Positions 49,872-61,734 of a DNA stretch of 64,000 nt are shown here, piece by piece. How positions within the stretch are numbered: the stretch's first letter is position 1; the number at the start of each line of letters is the position of its first letter. The notes below the pieces were generated by a model. It did no database searches. It worked only from the letters and a program-made list of their open reading frames with translations, and was not told where the DNA came from. The translations under genes were made by a program, and so were the position numbers. Source of the stretch: Coniella vitis (Eukaryota > Ascomycota > Sordariomycetes > Diaporthales > Schizoparmaceae); contig WUJK01000009.1 in the NCBI GenBank assembly GCA_011317545.1, positions 372,001 through 436,000 of the forward strand, given 5' to 3'.

Positions 49872-50960
49872 CTAGCAAATAAGCTTTGCGTGAGCATAGT
49901 CAAAGGCATCTAGATATCCCATCAATTGGACCACAGCAGCACACACCACCAGGACGTGGAAGATCGAATGAGAGCCCCAAAGATCGAATTGGCCAGGATA
50001 TCGACTCTCGGGAAATCTAGTCTTCACAACCACGTCTATTAGCGTTACTTTCTCTCTCTCTCTCTCTCACTTAGGAAGTTGGGGGGACTCACTGCATAGA
50101 ACGAAGTCCCGGATAGAAGGAACCCTGCTTTCGCCAGAGTATAGGGCAAAGCTTTATACATCATATGCGGGAGGCCAAACACACAGAGTCCATGGATCAA
50201 GGGCGCAATACCGGAGAGGCCAGTCGCTACGAACATGAACACTCGAAAGAGGCGATACTTTGAGCCCTGGAACTTGGGATGCATTGTCATAAAGATAGTC
50301 AATGTCCCGAACACTCCGATCTATCAACCGTGAAAAGGTGTGTGTTAGAGTTTAGCACCGGGAAAAGAAAAGTAAAAGAAACTGTGCATATAGATATCAA
50401 CGAACCATAGACCAGTAGATCATGCGTGGCAAGGGTTCACACCAGAAAACCATGTATATTCCCAACACAAGGTCACCCAGTATGAAGATTACGACGCCCA
50501 GCATATCCAGTCGCAGACAGAGATGCTCCACATGCTGTGAATGGTTCAGCAAGGTGTGATACATCGCCGACAACGACAGGCACGTAACGGCAGCCAAGAT
50601 GAAGATGGAGAAGGCAACAAGATCGGCGGTAGTGACCCCAGAGTATCTGCTGGCAAGGTGCTGCTGGATATACCACTCGCCGAGCAGGAAGACACCTGCC
50701 GGGACAAGATGGGTGTAGATGTTGACCGACTCGTTGTGGAGGTAGGACCAACTGTGGAACGAATCGTGAGCCGAGCCGGAGATGGGCCGATAGCCATGAA
50801 GAATCCACTGGTTGGATTCACGCCGAAACCATCCTGGCATCTCATCGAATGAGAGAAGGCCGGGGCGGCCTGCGCTGACGGCCTTGGGGGCGGTGTCGCT
50901 GACGGTCGCAGGATCCCGCCCGTGGTGAGGCGGAACTCGAAGACGGGGCGCGGATGCCAT
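49872..50960 (-). CDS. PAQR/AdipoR-like (hemolysin-III related) seven-helix membrane protein
   Basis: Integral membrane protein of the progestin/adipoQ receptor superfamily, whose fungal members (yeast Izh proteins) affect zinc, sterol and ceramide homeostasis. Exons on the minus strand: 50960-50406, 50320-50093 and 50021-49872. Introns are 85 and 71 bp, with donors gttcgt and gtgagt and acceptors TAG and AAG; the joined frame is 310 aa. Seen directly: SWSYLHNESVNIYTHL with HN at 75-76, SAMYHTLLNHS with His135 after the second helix, and H279..H283 in the last exon (WGSHSIFHVLVV). Together these are the superfamily's putative zinc site. About seven hydrophobic segments. The second acceptor (AAG) is unusual but is the only one preserving the FYATR.PE family block. 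Reads toward the RIP block, away from the NLR. Confidence 0.9.
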
Positions 50961-52357
50961 TTGCTGTCGCGCCTGGTGATGAATGCAATGTGTGATGCCA
51001 GACCAGGAGAGTATCTACTGTGCAGGTGGGGGGAAATGCGAGCCCAAGAATGGCGGCTTGCCTCTTGCTTTATTCCTGCACTGCCGCTCCTGTGTTTTTG
51101 TGTGACTCAGCCTCTCTAAATTCATCTCTGTATCACCCGGAGGCTGCGCCCAGCTTGCAAACACAAAGAAAAACGTGAACTCCAAAAGTACTGCAGATCC
51201 CGCCATTAGTATCCGCGTTTTTGTGTTGGCCCCCTGCGCCCTTAAGGAGGCGGCGGCCCATTGATGAGAGCATACAACTGATCAGTGGACACAATTTGAT
51301 TTCATCATACGTATCACATGGAGATATTAAATGGTCTAGAGACAACTCAAATCTGAGATTTTGTGATTTCGGCCCAATTTCAAGGCACCCGAGCAAACAA
51401 AGCAGATTTGTAAGAATCGTAGCATTCCATTGCTTAGGAGCAACTCCATCTTTTGAACGTATAGTTTTTGTGTCTTTTCTATTGTGTTTTTTTATATATA
51501 TTTTTATTTGTGTTCTCGTTTTAGGAAAAGCTATATAGGAGGTGCTATTAAAAGTGTTTGTTTTGGTATAGTTGGATAAATGATGGCTACGTCTCCTTTC
51601 TTTCTTTTTATTTTGTCTTTCATTCTTGTTTTCTATCTGTTTTTTCTGTCCGTTCTTTGTCCCCCACCCCCGGGGGGCTATACGCATCAGATCTTACAGG
51701 TATCATCAGGTCCTAGAAGCTTTCAAATATACTGGTGGTAGTCTTGTTTGCCAAATGAATAGTGTGTATATAATCCTTTTTTTTTTTCCCTTCTGGAAAT
51801 TGAACTCAAATATGAAATCCCGAGATGCTGAGCGCTGTGACCTACCTCCGTATCGTACATATGTGACGGGAACAAAAGCAGCAAACAAGCGAGCGCATCG
51901 CAAGTACAATTGGGTGGGCTGCATCTCAGAGGGGTCTTTTTGCGTCTTTGGCGCAACGAGCGGCGTAGAAAAGAAGGGGGGGGGGGCGCGTGGGTTTGGC
52001 CACGAGCAGCGTGCTTGCTTGCACGTTCGAGAAGGAGACTGACCAAGGACCACGGGATCGAGGAACGCGCTCGTCCCGCCATCGCCTTCGTATGTTCGTT
52101 TGCTATACATAAGTATAGTAAAGTACTCCTTGTTCGTTTGGTTTTGGACGGCTTTTGCTAAGCCAAAGAAATTGCGTTGCTGTCTGTCGGAAAAGTCAAG
52201 TCGCCCTCGCCCTCGTCCCAGAAAAAGGGCCAGCCAGGTAGTCTAGTCTAGGCGGCTGAGCCCAGTTTGCCTGATGCAACGCGCCGTCAGGTATCGACTC
52301 TCCGTGGACTTTTTTTTTTTTCCCCTTGGGCTCTTCACGTCGCAGCCCCGGCTGGAA
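50961..52357. other. Divergent intergenic region between PAQR and NLR genes
   Basis: Must hold both promoters. Contains homopolymer tracts: T at about 51779-51787, 12 G at 51977-51988 and 13 T at about 52310-52322. The T tract followed by CAG at 52343-52345 looks like a 3' splice site in the NLR 5' UTR. ORFs here are low-complexity and not credible genes. Confidence 0.4.
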
Positions 52358-55300
52358 ATGGCGTCCACAGATGAGTACGCAGTCGGGTGGGTTTGCGTGC
52401 TGCCGATAGAAGTCGCCGCCGCCAGAGCAACGCTTGATCGCGTCCACGAGAACCCATATCTGAACCGGAACCCGGACAGCAACACCAGCTACATGTTTGG
52501 GAGTCTGCAAGGCCATCATGTCATTGTGGCGTATCCCACGTCTGGGGTGTACGGGCAAACGTCGGTGGCCAACGTGGCCAGACAATTGCACGCCGCCTAC
52601 CCATCTGTGCGGCTCAACCTCACGGTTGGCATTGCGGGCGGAGTGCCCGAGACGAAGGAGGATGTGCGTCTCGGCGATGTGGTTGTTGGCAAGCCAACGG
52701 CCGGCTGGCCCGGTGTCGTCCAGTTTGACGTGGATGGCGAGCCAGCACAAGATGAATTTCCTCGTGGGGCCACCCCAGATCAGCCAACCCCATCACTGGT
52801 CACCGCCATGAGGAAGGCCGAGACAGCGGCCAATTTCGACGAAAGCCAGGTGCCCCGGTACGTTGCCGAGATTGTGCGGAAAGACCCCGTCACCTTTGCC
52901 CGCCCCAGCCCAGAGCAAGACCTTCTCTTCGATCCGGATTACGACCATGCCACCGTCCAGTCCGAAGAAAGCGGATGCGGCCATTGCGATCGTGAGCGCA
53001 TCCGACCACGACCCCCGCGCGAGGTGCAGGGCCCCATGGTTCATTACGGCCTCGTTGCATCCAGCCCCCGTTTGGCACGCAAAGGAGCGATCCGGGACAA
53101 GTCGGCACAAAAGCACGGCAGCATTCTTTGCTTCGAGACGCAGGCAGCCGGGCTGCGAGATGTCGCCCAGTACTTGGTCATCCGGGGAATCTGTGACTAC
53201 GCAGACTCGCACAGATCCGGGCTCTGGCACGCCTACGCCGCAGCGGCTGCCGCAGCATACGCAAAAGAGGTCCTCTCCTTCATACCCACTGTGTCGTCCA
53301 AGACGATGCCTCTGGCCACTAGCCTGTATGCCGCGGCCGCGCCCGTGCTGGACGCTTTGCTCCTGACGAGACCAGAGGTTGATCGCAAGTCCCTCGTTGC
53401 ACTGAAGGGGCACAGGGTGGACGGAACCTGCGAATGGTTGATACAGCATGCCCACTACCGAGAGTGGCTGGCCAAGGGGGCGCACTCGCTGCTTTGGATC
53501 TCAGGTGGCCCGGGAAAAGGGAAGACAATGCTGGCAATATACGTCACCGAGATGCTACAGTCGGTGGTGGCTGCCGCCAATGATGTTCTCCTCTACTACT
53601 TTTGTAGCAATCGCGACAAGAACCGCAACAGCGCGTTGACCATCATGAGAGGCATCCTGCACCAGTGGATTGACCTCCATCCGCACCTGGCCAAAGACAT
53701 CAAGAGCTCGTTCGAGGGGGCAGAGACAACCAAGTACACCATTTCCAGCTTTGCCTCGCTATGGAGGGTTTTCCTGACCCTCCTCCAGCAAAGCACGTGC
53801 TCCCAGGTATTCTGTGTGCTGGATGGTCTGGACGAGTGCGAAGCGCAATCGCTCGGGCAGCTACTCGACGCCGTAGACAGCTACTTCTCCAAGTCTGAAG
53901 CAAAGGCAAGAAGGCCCCGCCTGCAGCTCATGATCCTCTCCCGACCTCGGCCGGCTGTTCTGGAGACCAAGCTTGGCCGCTATCCGCAGATCCAACTGGA
54001 CACGTCCGATACGCAAATTGCACAGGACGTCGAGAAATACATCTTTGCCAAAGTTGCCGAACTGGCATCCGAGCAAGCCTTTTCCGACGACATGGTTGCG
54101 CAGCTTCGGCAGACGCTGCTGGCGGGCGCTGACCAGACCTTCCTGTGGGTTGGATTTGTGGCCCATGAGCTCCAGGGCAGGAGTTGGCGCAGAATCGATC
54201 AAGTCCTCCGTCATGTGCCCAAAGGCCTGGGTGGCATTTATCAACGGCTTCTTCAGCAGGTGGATGACAAGGAAGCATTGGTCCCCATTCTTCAATGGGT
54301 CGTTCTCGCTGCCCGGCCCCTTACACTGGAGGAGTTGACAGTGGCCAAAGGTATCAAGGCGGCGAGCAATTCTGCAGCAACCCAAGCGACCAGAAATCGG
54401 CTCAGTCTCGGCGGGCTGCTCGTGAAAGTGGAGGGAGAGGTCGCCAACCTGGTGCATGAGTCGGCGCGGGAGTTCTTTCAGAGCGAGCAAGTCAACGTCA
54501 AAGGGACCAACATGTTTTATATGGGCAAGCACACTCACAGAGCTCTCATGCAGACCTGTTTGACACACATCGAGAACGGATACGAGAACCTCGAACGGGT
54601 TCACCAGGTATCTGACCGCCACGATCCCTTCTTAACCTATGCCAGCCAGTACTGGCCAGTGCATTTCCACCACGCCGTCCAAGTGATTGATGCCCCGTCC
54701 GAGTTCGCACGTCCCTTTTTCCAAGTCCACTCTCCGATCCGGGACGAATGGTGGAAAACCTACTGGGAGCAGGAAAAGAATGGCGGGAGCCCGCCCTCGT
54801 TTACGCTCTTACATTTCGCAGCGTACTTTGGAAACGTGCCCTGGGCTACGCTGTTGCTGCGTGAGCATGCGCGCCTCCTTGCGCGAAAGGACAACTATGG
54901 CCGGACGCCGCTGTTTTGGGCCGTCGACCAGGGTCACCGAGCCATGGTGGAACTGCTGCTGCGCCGTGGCGCGCTTGTCAATCTCAGAGATCGAAGTATG
55001 TTGACGGCCCTCCATATTGCGGTCACGGGCCAGCACAGGGACGTCGTCGCTGTGCTGCTCACACACGGCGCCCGTCTTGAGGCCAAGGCGGAACACGGCG
55101 ACACCGACACGCCGTTGCTGCGCGCCATTCTGGCGAATTCGCGCGACATCACCCAGGAACTACTGGAGCACGGAGCGCGCGTGGACAAGCTCCCAGCTCT
55201 TTTGGGTGTTGCTTCCCTCCGGGCACCCACCGACCCGGTGGCCGAGCGGGTCAAGGAACTGCTTGGGCTCCAGGAGCAGGTCCTCCGCGCACGCTTCCAG

Positions 55301-56371
55301 CGATCGTCGCGCTTTGTCGACCTGGTCATGAAAGGGCTGGGCCTTTCCCTCCGCGTTCCTCTCGTGCTTGCATTGATGTCCGTGTATCTCAAGCATGTGG
55401 CACTGAATCGCTGGGACAGCCTGTCGGTCCTGCAGGCGCTCGTACAAGAGAACAAGACGGACGAGTTGCGAGAATGGGCGAAATTGTACCATGTGTTCTT
55501 CTTGGGACTGGTCGTCGCCAGGAATCCCAAGAGGCTCGAGGCCATGGGCGACTTGTCGACGCACATCCTGCAGAAGGCCGCGCCCAGAGATCTTGAGGCA
55601 CTACTGGCCATCACAATCTTCACCGGCATGGAAACACAATTGGCGGCTGTGCGACACGGATGGAGGCAAGGCGATGCCATCACAGCTGCAGCAGTGTCAA
55701 ACTGGGCTGCCATCGCCTGCGATAGGGACGCGGTGGACTTCTTCCACTTTGGCATTCGTGAGTTTTTGCGCGACTTTGACGGCTGCATCCGGGATGGGAA
55801 TCGGGAAGAGAATGTTCTTCGGGCGGCGGTGCTCCTGACGAGCTACGTTGCCATGATCGGCAAAAGGGAACCCGGGCCGCTGGAGTATTTCTCCCGGGTC
55901 GTTGCCAAGTTCTTTGAAGGATACATCGGGAGCAGTCACGAGGTTGACCTGTACAGCGATGCAAGCCAGGCATGTGCCAATGAGCTTTACGTCATCAGCC
56001 AAACTCGTGACTCTGCCCGATTGCGTCTCCTTCTGACTGGTATTTTCCAGTTGGCCCAGCAGGCCCACGACAAGGGACAGGACCGCTTTCTCAACATACC
56101 ATCTGCAGCATGCTTGATCCTCTGCCAAAAGAACGCGATCGCTCACCGGTGGATGATTGGCGAGGCTATGCCAGAGGCAATGGGGGCGTTGATAGCGAAG
56201 GAACCGCCGGGACCGCTGCAGAAGCGGGCTTGCAAGACTTTTGTGGAATGTCTCCTTCTTGGGAGGCAGTATGGGCTGGCATTACCGAGGTGCGCACCAA
56301 GACAAACAATTGAGCACCATCTGCAGTCTTTGCCAGAAGTCATACAGATGATGAATCGCATCCTTGGTTGA
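52358..56371 (+). CDS. Fungal NLR: PNP_UDP - NACHT - ankyrin repeat protein
   Basis: Predicted STAND-class innate-immune or incompatibility sensor, 1337 aa, single exon. Residues about 8-310 form a purine-nucleoside-phosphorylase-like domain (YAVGWVCVLPIE; VGIAGGVP; MVHYGLVAS; ILCFETQAAGLRD; VIRGICDYADSH). The usual family FEMEAAG reads FETQAAG here, so catalysis may be altered. The NACHT region (about 355-650) has Walker A GGPGKGKT at 383-390 and Walker B LDGLDE at 488-493. Ankyrin repeats start near 814 and give about four units to about 945 (LLHFAAYFGN, GRTPLFWAVDQGH, LTALHIAVTGQH). The last about 390 residues are helical and unrecognised. I chose ATG 52358 because family proteins begin a few residues before YAVGW; an in-frame ATG at 52274 would add 28 odd residues over a poly-T tract. 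No RIP stops, although RIPped DNA begins about 250 bp downstream. Confidence 0.93.
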   Translation: MASTDEYAVGWVCVLPIEVAAARATLDRVHENPYLNRNPDSNTSYMFGSLQGHHVIVAYPTSGVYGQTSVANVARQLHAAYPSVRLNLTVGIAGGVPETKEDVRLGDVVVGKPTAGWPGVVQFDVDGEPAQDEFPRGATPDQPTPSLVTAMRKAETAANFDESQVPRYVAEIVRKDPVTFARPSPEQDLLFDPDYDHATVQSEESGCGHCDRERIRPRPPREVQGPMVHYGLVASSPRLARKGAIRDKSAQKHGSILCFETQAAGLRDVAQYLVIRGICDYADSHRSGLWHAYAAAAAAAYAKEVLSFIPTVSSKTMPLATSLYAAAAPVLDALLLTRPEVDRKSLVALKGHRVDGTCEWLIQHAHYREWLAKGAHSLLWISGGPGKGKTMLAIYVTEMLQSVVAAANDVLLYYFCSNRDKNRNSALTIMRGILHQWIDLHPHLAKDIKSSFEGAETTKYTISSFASLWRVFLTLLQQSTCSQVFCVLDGLDECEAQSLGQLLDAVDSYFSKSEAKARRPRLQLMILSRPRPAVLETKLGRYPQIQLDTSDTQIAQDVEKYIFAKVAELASEQAFSDDMVAQLRQTLLAGADQTFLWVGFVAHELQGRSWRRIDQVLRHVPKGLGGIYQRLLQQVDDKEALVPILQWVVLAARPLTLEELTVAKGIKAASNSAATQATRNRLSLGGLLVKVEGEVANLVHESAREFFQSEQVNVKGTNMFYMGKHTHRALMQTCLTHIENGYENLERVHQVSDRHDPFLTYASQYWPVHFHHAVQVIDAPSEFARPFFQVHSPIRDEWWKTYWEQEKNGGSPPSFTLLHFAAYFGNVPWATLLLREHARLLARKDNYGRTPLFWAVDQGHRAMVELLLRRGALVNLRDRSMLTALHIAVTGQHRDVVAVLLTHGARLEAKAEHGDTDTPLLRAILANSRDITQELLEHGARVDKLPALLGVASLRAPTDPVAERVKELLGLQEQVLRARFQRSSRFVDLVMKGLGLSLRVPLVLALMSVYLKHVALNRWDSLSVLQALVQENKTDELREWAKLYHVFFLGLVVARNPKRLEAMGDLSTHILQKAAPRDLEALLAITIFTGMETQLAAVRHGWRQGDAITAAAVSNWAAIACDRDAVDFFHFGIREFLRDFDGCIRDGNREENVLRAAVLLTSYVAMIGKREPGPLEYFSRVVAKFFEGYIGSSHEVDLYSDASQACANELYVISQTRDSARLRLLLTGIFQLAQQAHDKGQDRFLNIPSAACLILCQKNAIAHRWMIGEAMPEAMGALIAKEPPGPLQKRACKTFVECLLLGRQYGLALPRCAPRQTIEHHLQSLPEVIQMMNRILG

Positions 56372-56854
56372 TAAAGCATGGTGCAGTGCCAATACTCCTA
56401 TGTGGGAATTGGCCGAGCTGGGGCACAGGGGAAACCTTATGCCTGTGTTTATGTAATACATTGCTATTTACATCTCGCCTTTAATAGTTCTTTAGAATAC
56501 CTTCCAACGGAGTTTCATTTACAGGGAAAGCGTCTGTATTTTGTTTTGCAGCTTTTGTCAATTTTTATAAGTGTCTTTTTTGATGAGTGAGTGCTAAGAG
56601 TCCTATAAATTTAGAAGAAAAAGAGTATATTAGCAAATATATTATATATAGATATATATATAGATATATATCTTAGTCTGAATATATAAAGAAATCAATA
56701 TATTTCGGTATCTATATCGTACTTGGGTATACTCTCGGTATTAGAGTATATAGTTACCGAGTAGTTAATTATAATCTATATATAAAATGAGTAAAGAAGC
56801 GTAACTAAGGGTATTTATAGAAGAGAGGTTATATAACTAGAATAGTTGCACTAT
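56372..56854. other. NLR 3' flank grading into RIPped DNA
   Basis: Normal composition to about 56.6 kb, then a TATATA-rich stretch (56636-56700) and RIP-like sequence. No gene seen. Confidence 0.5.
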
Positions 56855-56964
56855 TATAATAATTCTTACCTAAATCCCTAATTCTGGAAGTATCTATAAG
56901 TTATATATTAATAGGGTAGGAAAGTATTACCTTTAAGTCTTTATATATTATCGAGTAATATTAA
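56855..56964 (-). repeat. LTR remnant (terminal 110 bp) interrupted by element 3
   Basis: Reverse complement of the conserved 3' end of the element 1-4 LTR (TATAATAATTC through CGAGTAATATTAA). It stops exactly where element 3 begins, so element 3 inserted into an older LTR lying on the minus strand; the other part is beyond the window. Confidence 0.8.
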
Positions 56965-57444
56965 TATTATAACCCATAAACATACAGATTATAGGAACAG
57001 GCCAGCGTAACTATATACTAGCAAATCGGAACCTTAACGGACCGATAAGGATCTCTTATATAAAAATATAGAGCGATATAATTAGGGTTAGGGTTAGATT
57101 ACCTTAATAACTAAGATAGTTAGAGCGATAATAATCTAAATAATTTAAATAAGCTAACGCTCCTATCGCTCTAGGTAATCCAAGGATCTATACTTACTAT
57201 AGATAGGAAATAATAGAAGAATATAAAGATAGGAGTTTATAGCTTAATATTAGATAATTTCCTTATAATCTTGAGTTATAAATCTAAGTATTACCTTATA
57301 TAATAGGGTAATCCCTTTTAATCTCTTATAATACTTAATATTACTCGATAAACGTACGAAGACTTAAAGGTATATTTCCCCTTCCTATTAATATATAACT
57401 TATAAGTACTTCTAGAATTAGGGATTTAGGTAAGGATTATTATA
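56965..57444 (+). repeat. 5' LTR of element 3 (480 bp)
   Basis: Starts TATTATAACCC and ends GGATTATTATA. Carries ttagggttagggttag at 57082-57097 and a central module unlike those of elements 1, 2 and 4. Confidence 0.9.
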
Positions 57445-57699
57445 TTTTTATAACTCTTATTTAGGACGGTTTATATATACCTCTTAGGTAATATTAAGTA
57501 TAGTAATAGCTCCTTAAACTCCTACCCTATTTACCTTAGGAGAAGGACGTTATTAGATTATAACTTAGGAAAATATAATATACTAGTTAATCGAACTTAC
57601 CTAATAACTCGCTTTATTCTAATAGAATTAGGAATAGTAAAATCGTATTATCCGTAGATAAGCTTAATAGCTCGAATAATACTAAGCTATAGCTATTAT

Positions 57700-60600
57700 A
57701 CCCCTAACGCTTATTATTTAAAATACCGGTAACGGCTATAAGATAGATAAACCTATTATATATAACGGTAATTAAAAGATATTTTAAGGGTTCCTTATCT
57801 ATTATAAGGTATACTTCCTATATAATATAGCTTAATTTATTATTAAACCCGATAAAGTTATTCTAACCGGTATATAATTCGAAAAGGATACGCTTATTTA
57901 ATATAAACCTTTACTTTATAATTATATTAAATACCTAGGTAACCTCGATTAATATAAAATAATTATAAAGAATATATTCGATTTATTTATAGGATTCGAA
58001 TATATCCTTAAGGAAATATTTAATAATCCTAACGAAGAACGGATTATAATATAATAACTTATAAAACTTAAGTAGAATAAATCTGCTTTAGCTTATATAG
58101 TCCGCTTTAAATAACTCTTAATATACCTCCCTTAGGAAGATAAGAACCTTATAGAATATTATTATAGAGGATTTAAAGATAAGATTAAGGATAAAATCTT
58201 TAAATAAGATTAGCCTAAAGACTTTATAATATTTAATAATAATATTATCCGTATCGATAACTATCTCTATAAAAGATATATAAAGAAAAGTAAGAAAAGA
58301 GGAAGCTATATTATATAGAGGAATTATACTAATATAGAATAGCGGATCTAATAGATAACTAATTATAGCTTCTAATAATAAGGTATAGTAATTAATAGTA
58401 TTATATATTTAGGCCTTATAAAGCTTAATATAGCTTAAAGGAAACCTATAGCTAAGGAATACTTTAATTATAATAAGATAGGCTACTTTATATAAGAATA
58501 CCGATAACCTAAGAAACCTAGAGAATTTAAGAAAATCCCTAAAGGATAATAAGCTAATATTATAATATATAAGATTATAAACTCTACTCCTAGCTAAAAC
58601 TAGCTTCTAAAGTAAGTATCGGATAAACCCGATTATAAACTCCTTAACTAGACCTTCTATTATAAGGATAATTATATAATATACCTCTCGGTAAAGTAAG
58701 GCTTAGGATAATTCCCTTAGAAACCTTATAAGGAACGATAAATCGTAGTTACTTAGAGGATACCTCTCCTAACGAATAACGATCTATTTAAAAAACTAAT
58801 AATAGAGTAATAAGCTTAGCTTATTAGGGAATACCCCTATTAGCATAATATAGAAGGGTATAAACTACCTAACGAAATAGATATTTCGTAGAATAATATT
58901 ACGGAAATTACGGAATAATAGGAAACGCTTAATATCGGTTAGAATACTAATACCTAAACTATTAACGAAGAAATAAGCTTAGAATTAGAAAACTCTATAA
59001 ATAAAGATATCGATAAAGGAAATATATATTACCTTATCTATAATATTATATTTAGAGAATTATTTAGGATAATAACCTATTAAAATAAAACCCCCCTTAT
59101 ATAGGAAGATATACGAATTAATTCCCTCTACGAAAAATATTATTAGATTATATAATTTACTTATATTATATATAATTATAGATAATACTTTAAATATAAG
59201 GTAACTAATAAATAGTTCCCTATATACGAAATAGGATATAGTATTATCGCCTATAACGACGATAATAACGATTATTATAAAATACTTAGAATAAGGGGAA
59301 ACTACGCTAATATTAGCCTTATATATAATACCCCCTACGAATATACTATACGATAAGTAAAATAATACTAGTATATAATACCCTAGTATATACCCTATAT
59401 ATAAGAAAAAGCGCTCGATTAATATAAAATACGCGAATAGAAATAAAGGGAAAGGCTTATAAAGCCTATATATATAGAACCTATATACTATAGCTTCTAT
59501 AAACGCGCCGATTATATAGAATACCTAGCGGATAAAGTATATACCTATTATAGCCTTAAGGATAATTAGCCCGGAGTATAAACTCCCTATACGAAAGAAG
59601 AAAATTAAATATACCTATAGCGATAAGCCGTAGTATATATATAATATAGAATATAATAAGCTAAGAACTTAGTATAAATAATAGCCTTTAGAGTATAATA
59701 AGAATAATAGAATCTAAAAGGTAAGGATCGCTTATAAGGGATAATAAGCGATTAGGATTTATAGTAAAGTCCCTCTATATAATAGATAGCTCGATATACG
59801 AATATTTGAAAATTATAATACGAATTAACGATAAATACTATATAATACTCCTAGATAGCGGAGTATAAGGAAACTTTATATCCCTAAATATTATTAATAA
59901 AGAATAAATACCTTAAAAGAAGAAGATAGAACCTTATAAACTTAATACTATAGAAGGTATAGAAATTACTTATAACTAAGGTATTATTAATATAGAATCT
60001 AATTAATTATTAGTTATAATCTACGGATATATAATACTAATAAACTTCGATATTACGGATACCGTATAATATAAGCTAATTTTAGGTATATTATAGTTAA
60101 GAAAGGAAAATCCTCGAATCGATTAGATTAATAGCTATATTTTATAGGATAAAGCGGATACTTAAAAAGCAATTATAATTAAAGGCGTAGGATCGGATTT
60201 AATTATTAAGCAATACCTAGATAATAAGGGCTTAAACGAATTTATATATATTTTTAAATCGAAAAAAGCTAAAATAATAGCTACCTTAGGATACGATAAA
60301 CCTCGATAGCTTATAGAGAAGGATCTAATAATAATTAATACCTAAGGAAATAAAGGATATAATAGATTAGGATACGATATAATAGGATTCTATAGATAGT
60401 AGAATATATTATTATAATAAGTTTAAGAAGGAACTAAGTATATATAACGATATCTCCTTATAATAATAACTATATAAGACGAAGATATATTTAGAAACCT
60501 CTCTAATATATTAGAAGAGTATCGGAAGTTTATAAAACTATTTTAAGGAAAATTCGATAATAGCTTACTAGAGTATAGCCTATACGATTATAAGATCCTA

Positions 60601-61252
60601 TTTAAAGAAGGAGAATAACTAAAGTTCTTTCCTATTTATAGATTAGATAAAGATAAACTTAAAATACTCCGAGAATATATCGACGAAAATCTTAAGAAAG
60701 GCTATATTAGACCCTTATATTTATTAATAAGATACCTAATCCTATTTATATTAAAGAAAAATAGTAAACTATAATTATACGTTAACTATCGGTAACTTAA
60801 TAATATTATAATTAAGAATTAATACTCCTTACCCCTTTTTAAAGAACTTAGAGATAGACTTAGAGGAGCTTAATAGTTTATAGCCCTCGACCTTAAGGAA
60901 GGATATATATATATTTATATTAAACCCGGAGAAGAATAGAAAATAGCGTTTAGAATATACTACGGATATTTCGAATATCTTATTATATTATTCGGACTTA
61001 CTAACGCCTTTATATTATTCTAGGAAATAATAAACTTTATCTTATATAAATACCTCGAGTATTTTATAATCGCTTATTTAAATAATATCCTTATTTACTT
61101 AAAGATATTCGAAGAATATTAGAAGTATATTATAATAATCCTATAAATCCTCTAAGATAATAAGATTTTAATAGAACCTATTAAATATAACTAGAATACT
61201 TAAGAAGTTAACTACCTCGGATATATTATTATACTAGGGTATATATAAATAT
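57700..61252 (+). pseudogene. gag-pol remnant of element 3 (truncated in RT)
   Basis: Gag with a degraded zinc knuckle near 58468-58505 (YFNYNKIGYFI), protease-like sequence at about 59800-60100, and RT from about 60700 with the active-site region near 61070 reading YLNN. Ends at the element 4 insertion. Full of TAA/TAG. Confidence 0.8.
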
Positions 61253-61734
61253 TATAATAATCCTTACCTAAATCCCGGATTCTGGAAATACCTATAAATT
61301 ATATATTAATAGGTAGGGAAGTATTACCTTTAAGCCTTCGTACGTTATCGAATAATATTAAGTATTATAAGTAATTAAAAGGGATTACCCTATTATATAA
61401 AATAATACTTAGATTTATAACTAAAGACTATAAGGGAACTATCTAATATTAAGCTATAAACTCCTATCCTTATATTCTTCTATTATTAACTACTATTCCC
61501 TAAATAATACCTTAGACTAACGATATCGCTTGTCGATTATTATAGTCTAAGTCGATAGAGTTATAATATAATCCTTACGGTCTACCCTTATCCTATATAA
61601 CCCTAACCCTAGTTATATTATCTAATATAATTTTATTATATAAGAGATCCCTATCGGTCCGTTAAGGTTCCGATTTACTAGTATATAGTTACGCTAGCCT
61701 ATTCCTATAACCTATATAACCGTAGGTTATAATA
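61253..61734 (-). repeat. 3' LTR of element 4 (482 bp)
   Basis: Reverse complement starts TATTATAACC and ends GGATTATTATA. The telomere-like motif lies at 61600-61612 (ccctaaccctagt). Its central module is a fourth distinct sequence. Confidence 0.9.

Larger units (their letters stand above)
56965..61252 (+). mobile_element. Element 3: Ty3/gypsy copy, 5' part, interrupted by element 4
   Basis: A 480-bp 5' LTR, then gag, protease and RT very close to element 1. The sequence stops at the point matching about 15556 of element 1 (agggtatatataaatat), where the reverse-oriented LTR of element 4 begins. Heavily RIPped. The 3' part should lie to the right of element 4, outside the window. Confidence 0.9.

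Noticed and set aside
51133..51687. 184-codon minus ORF upstream of the PAQR gene
   Set aside because: Lys/Asn-rich low-complexity reading of AT-rich intergenic DNA, overlapping other equally poor frames.
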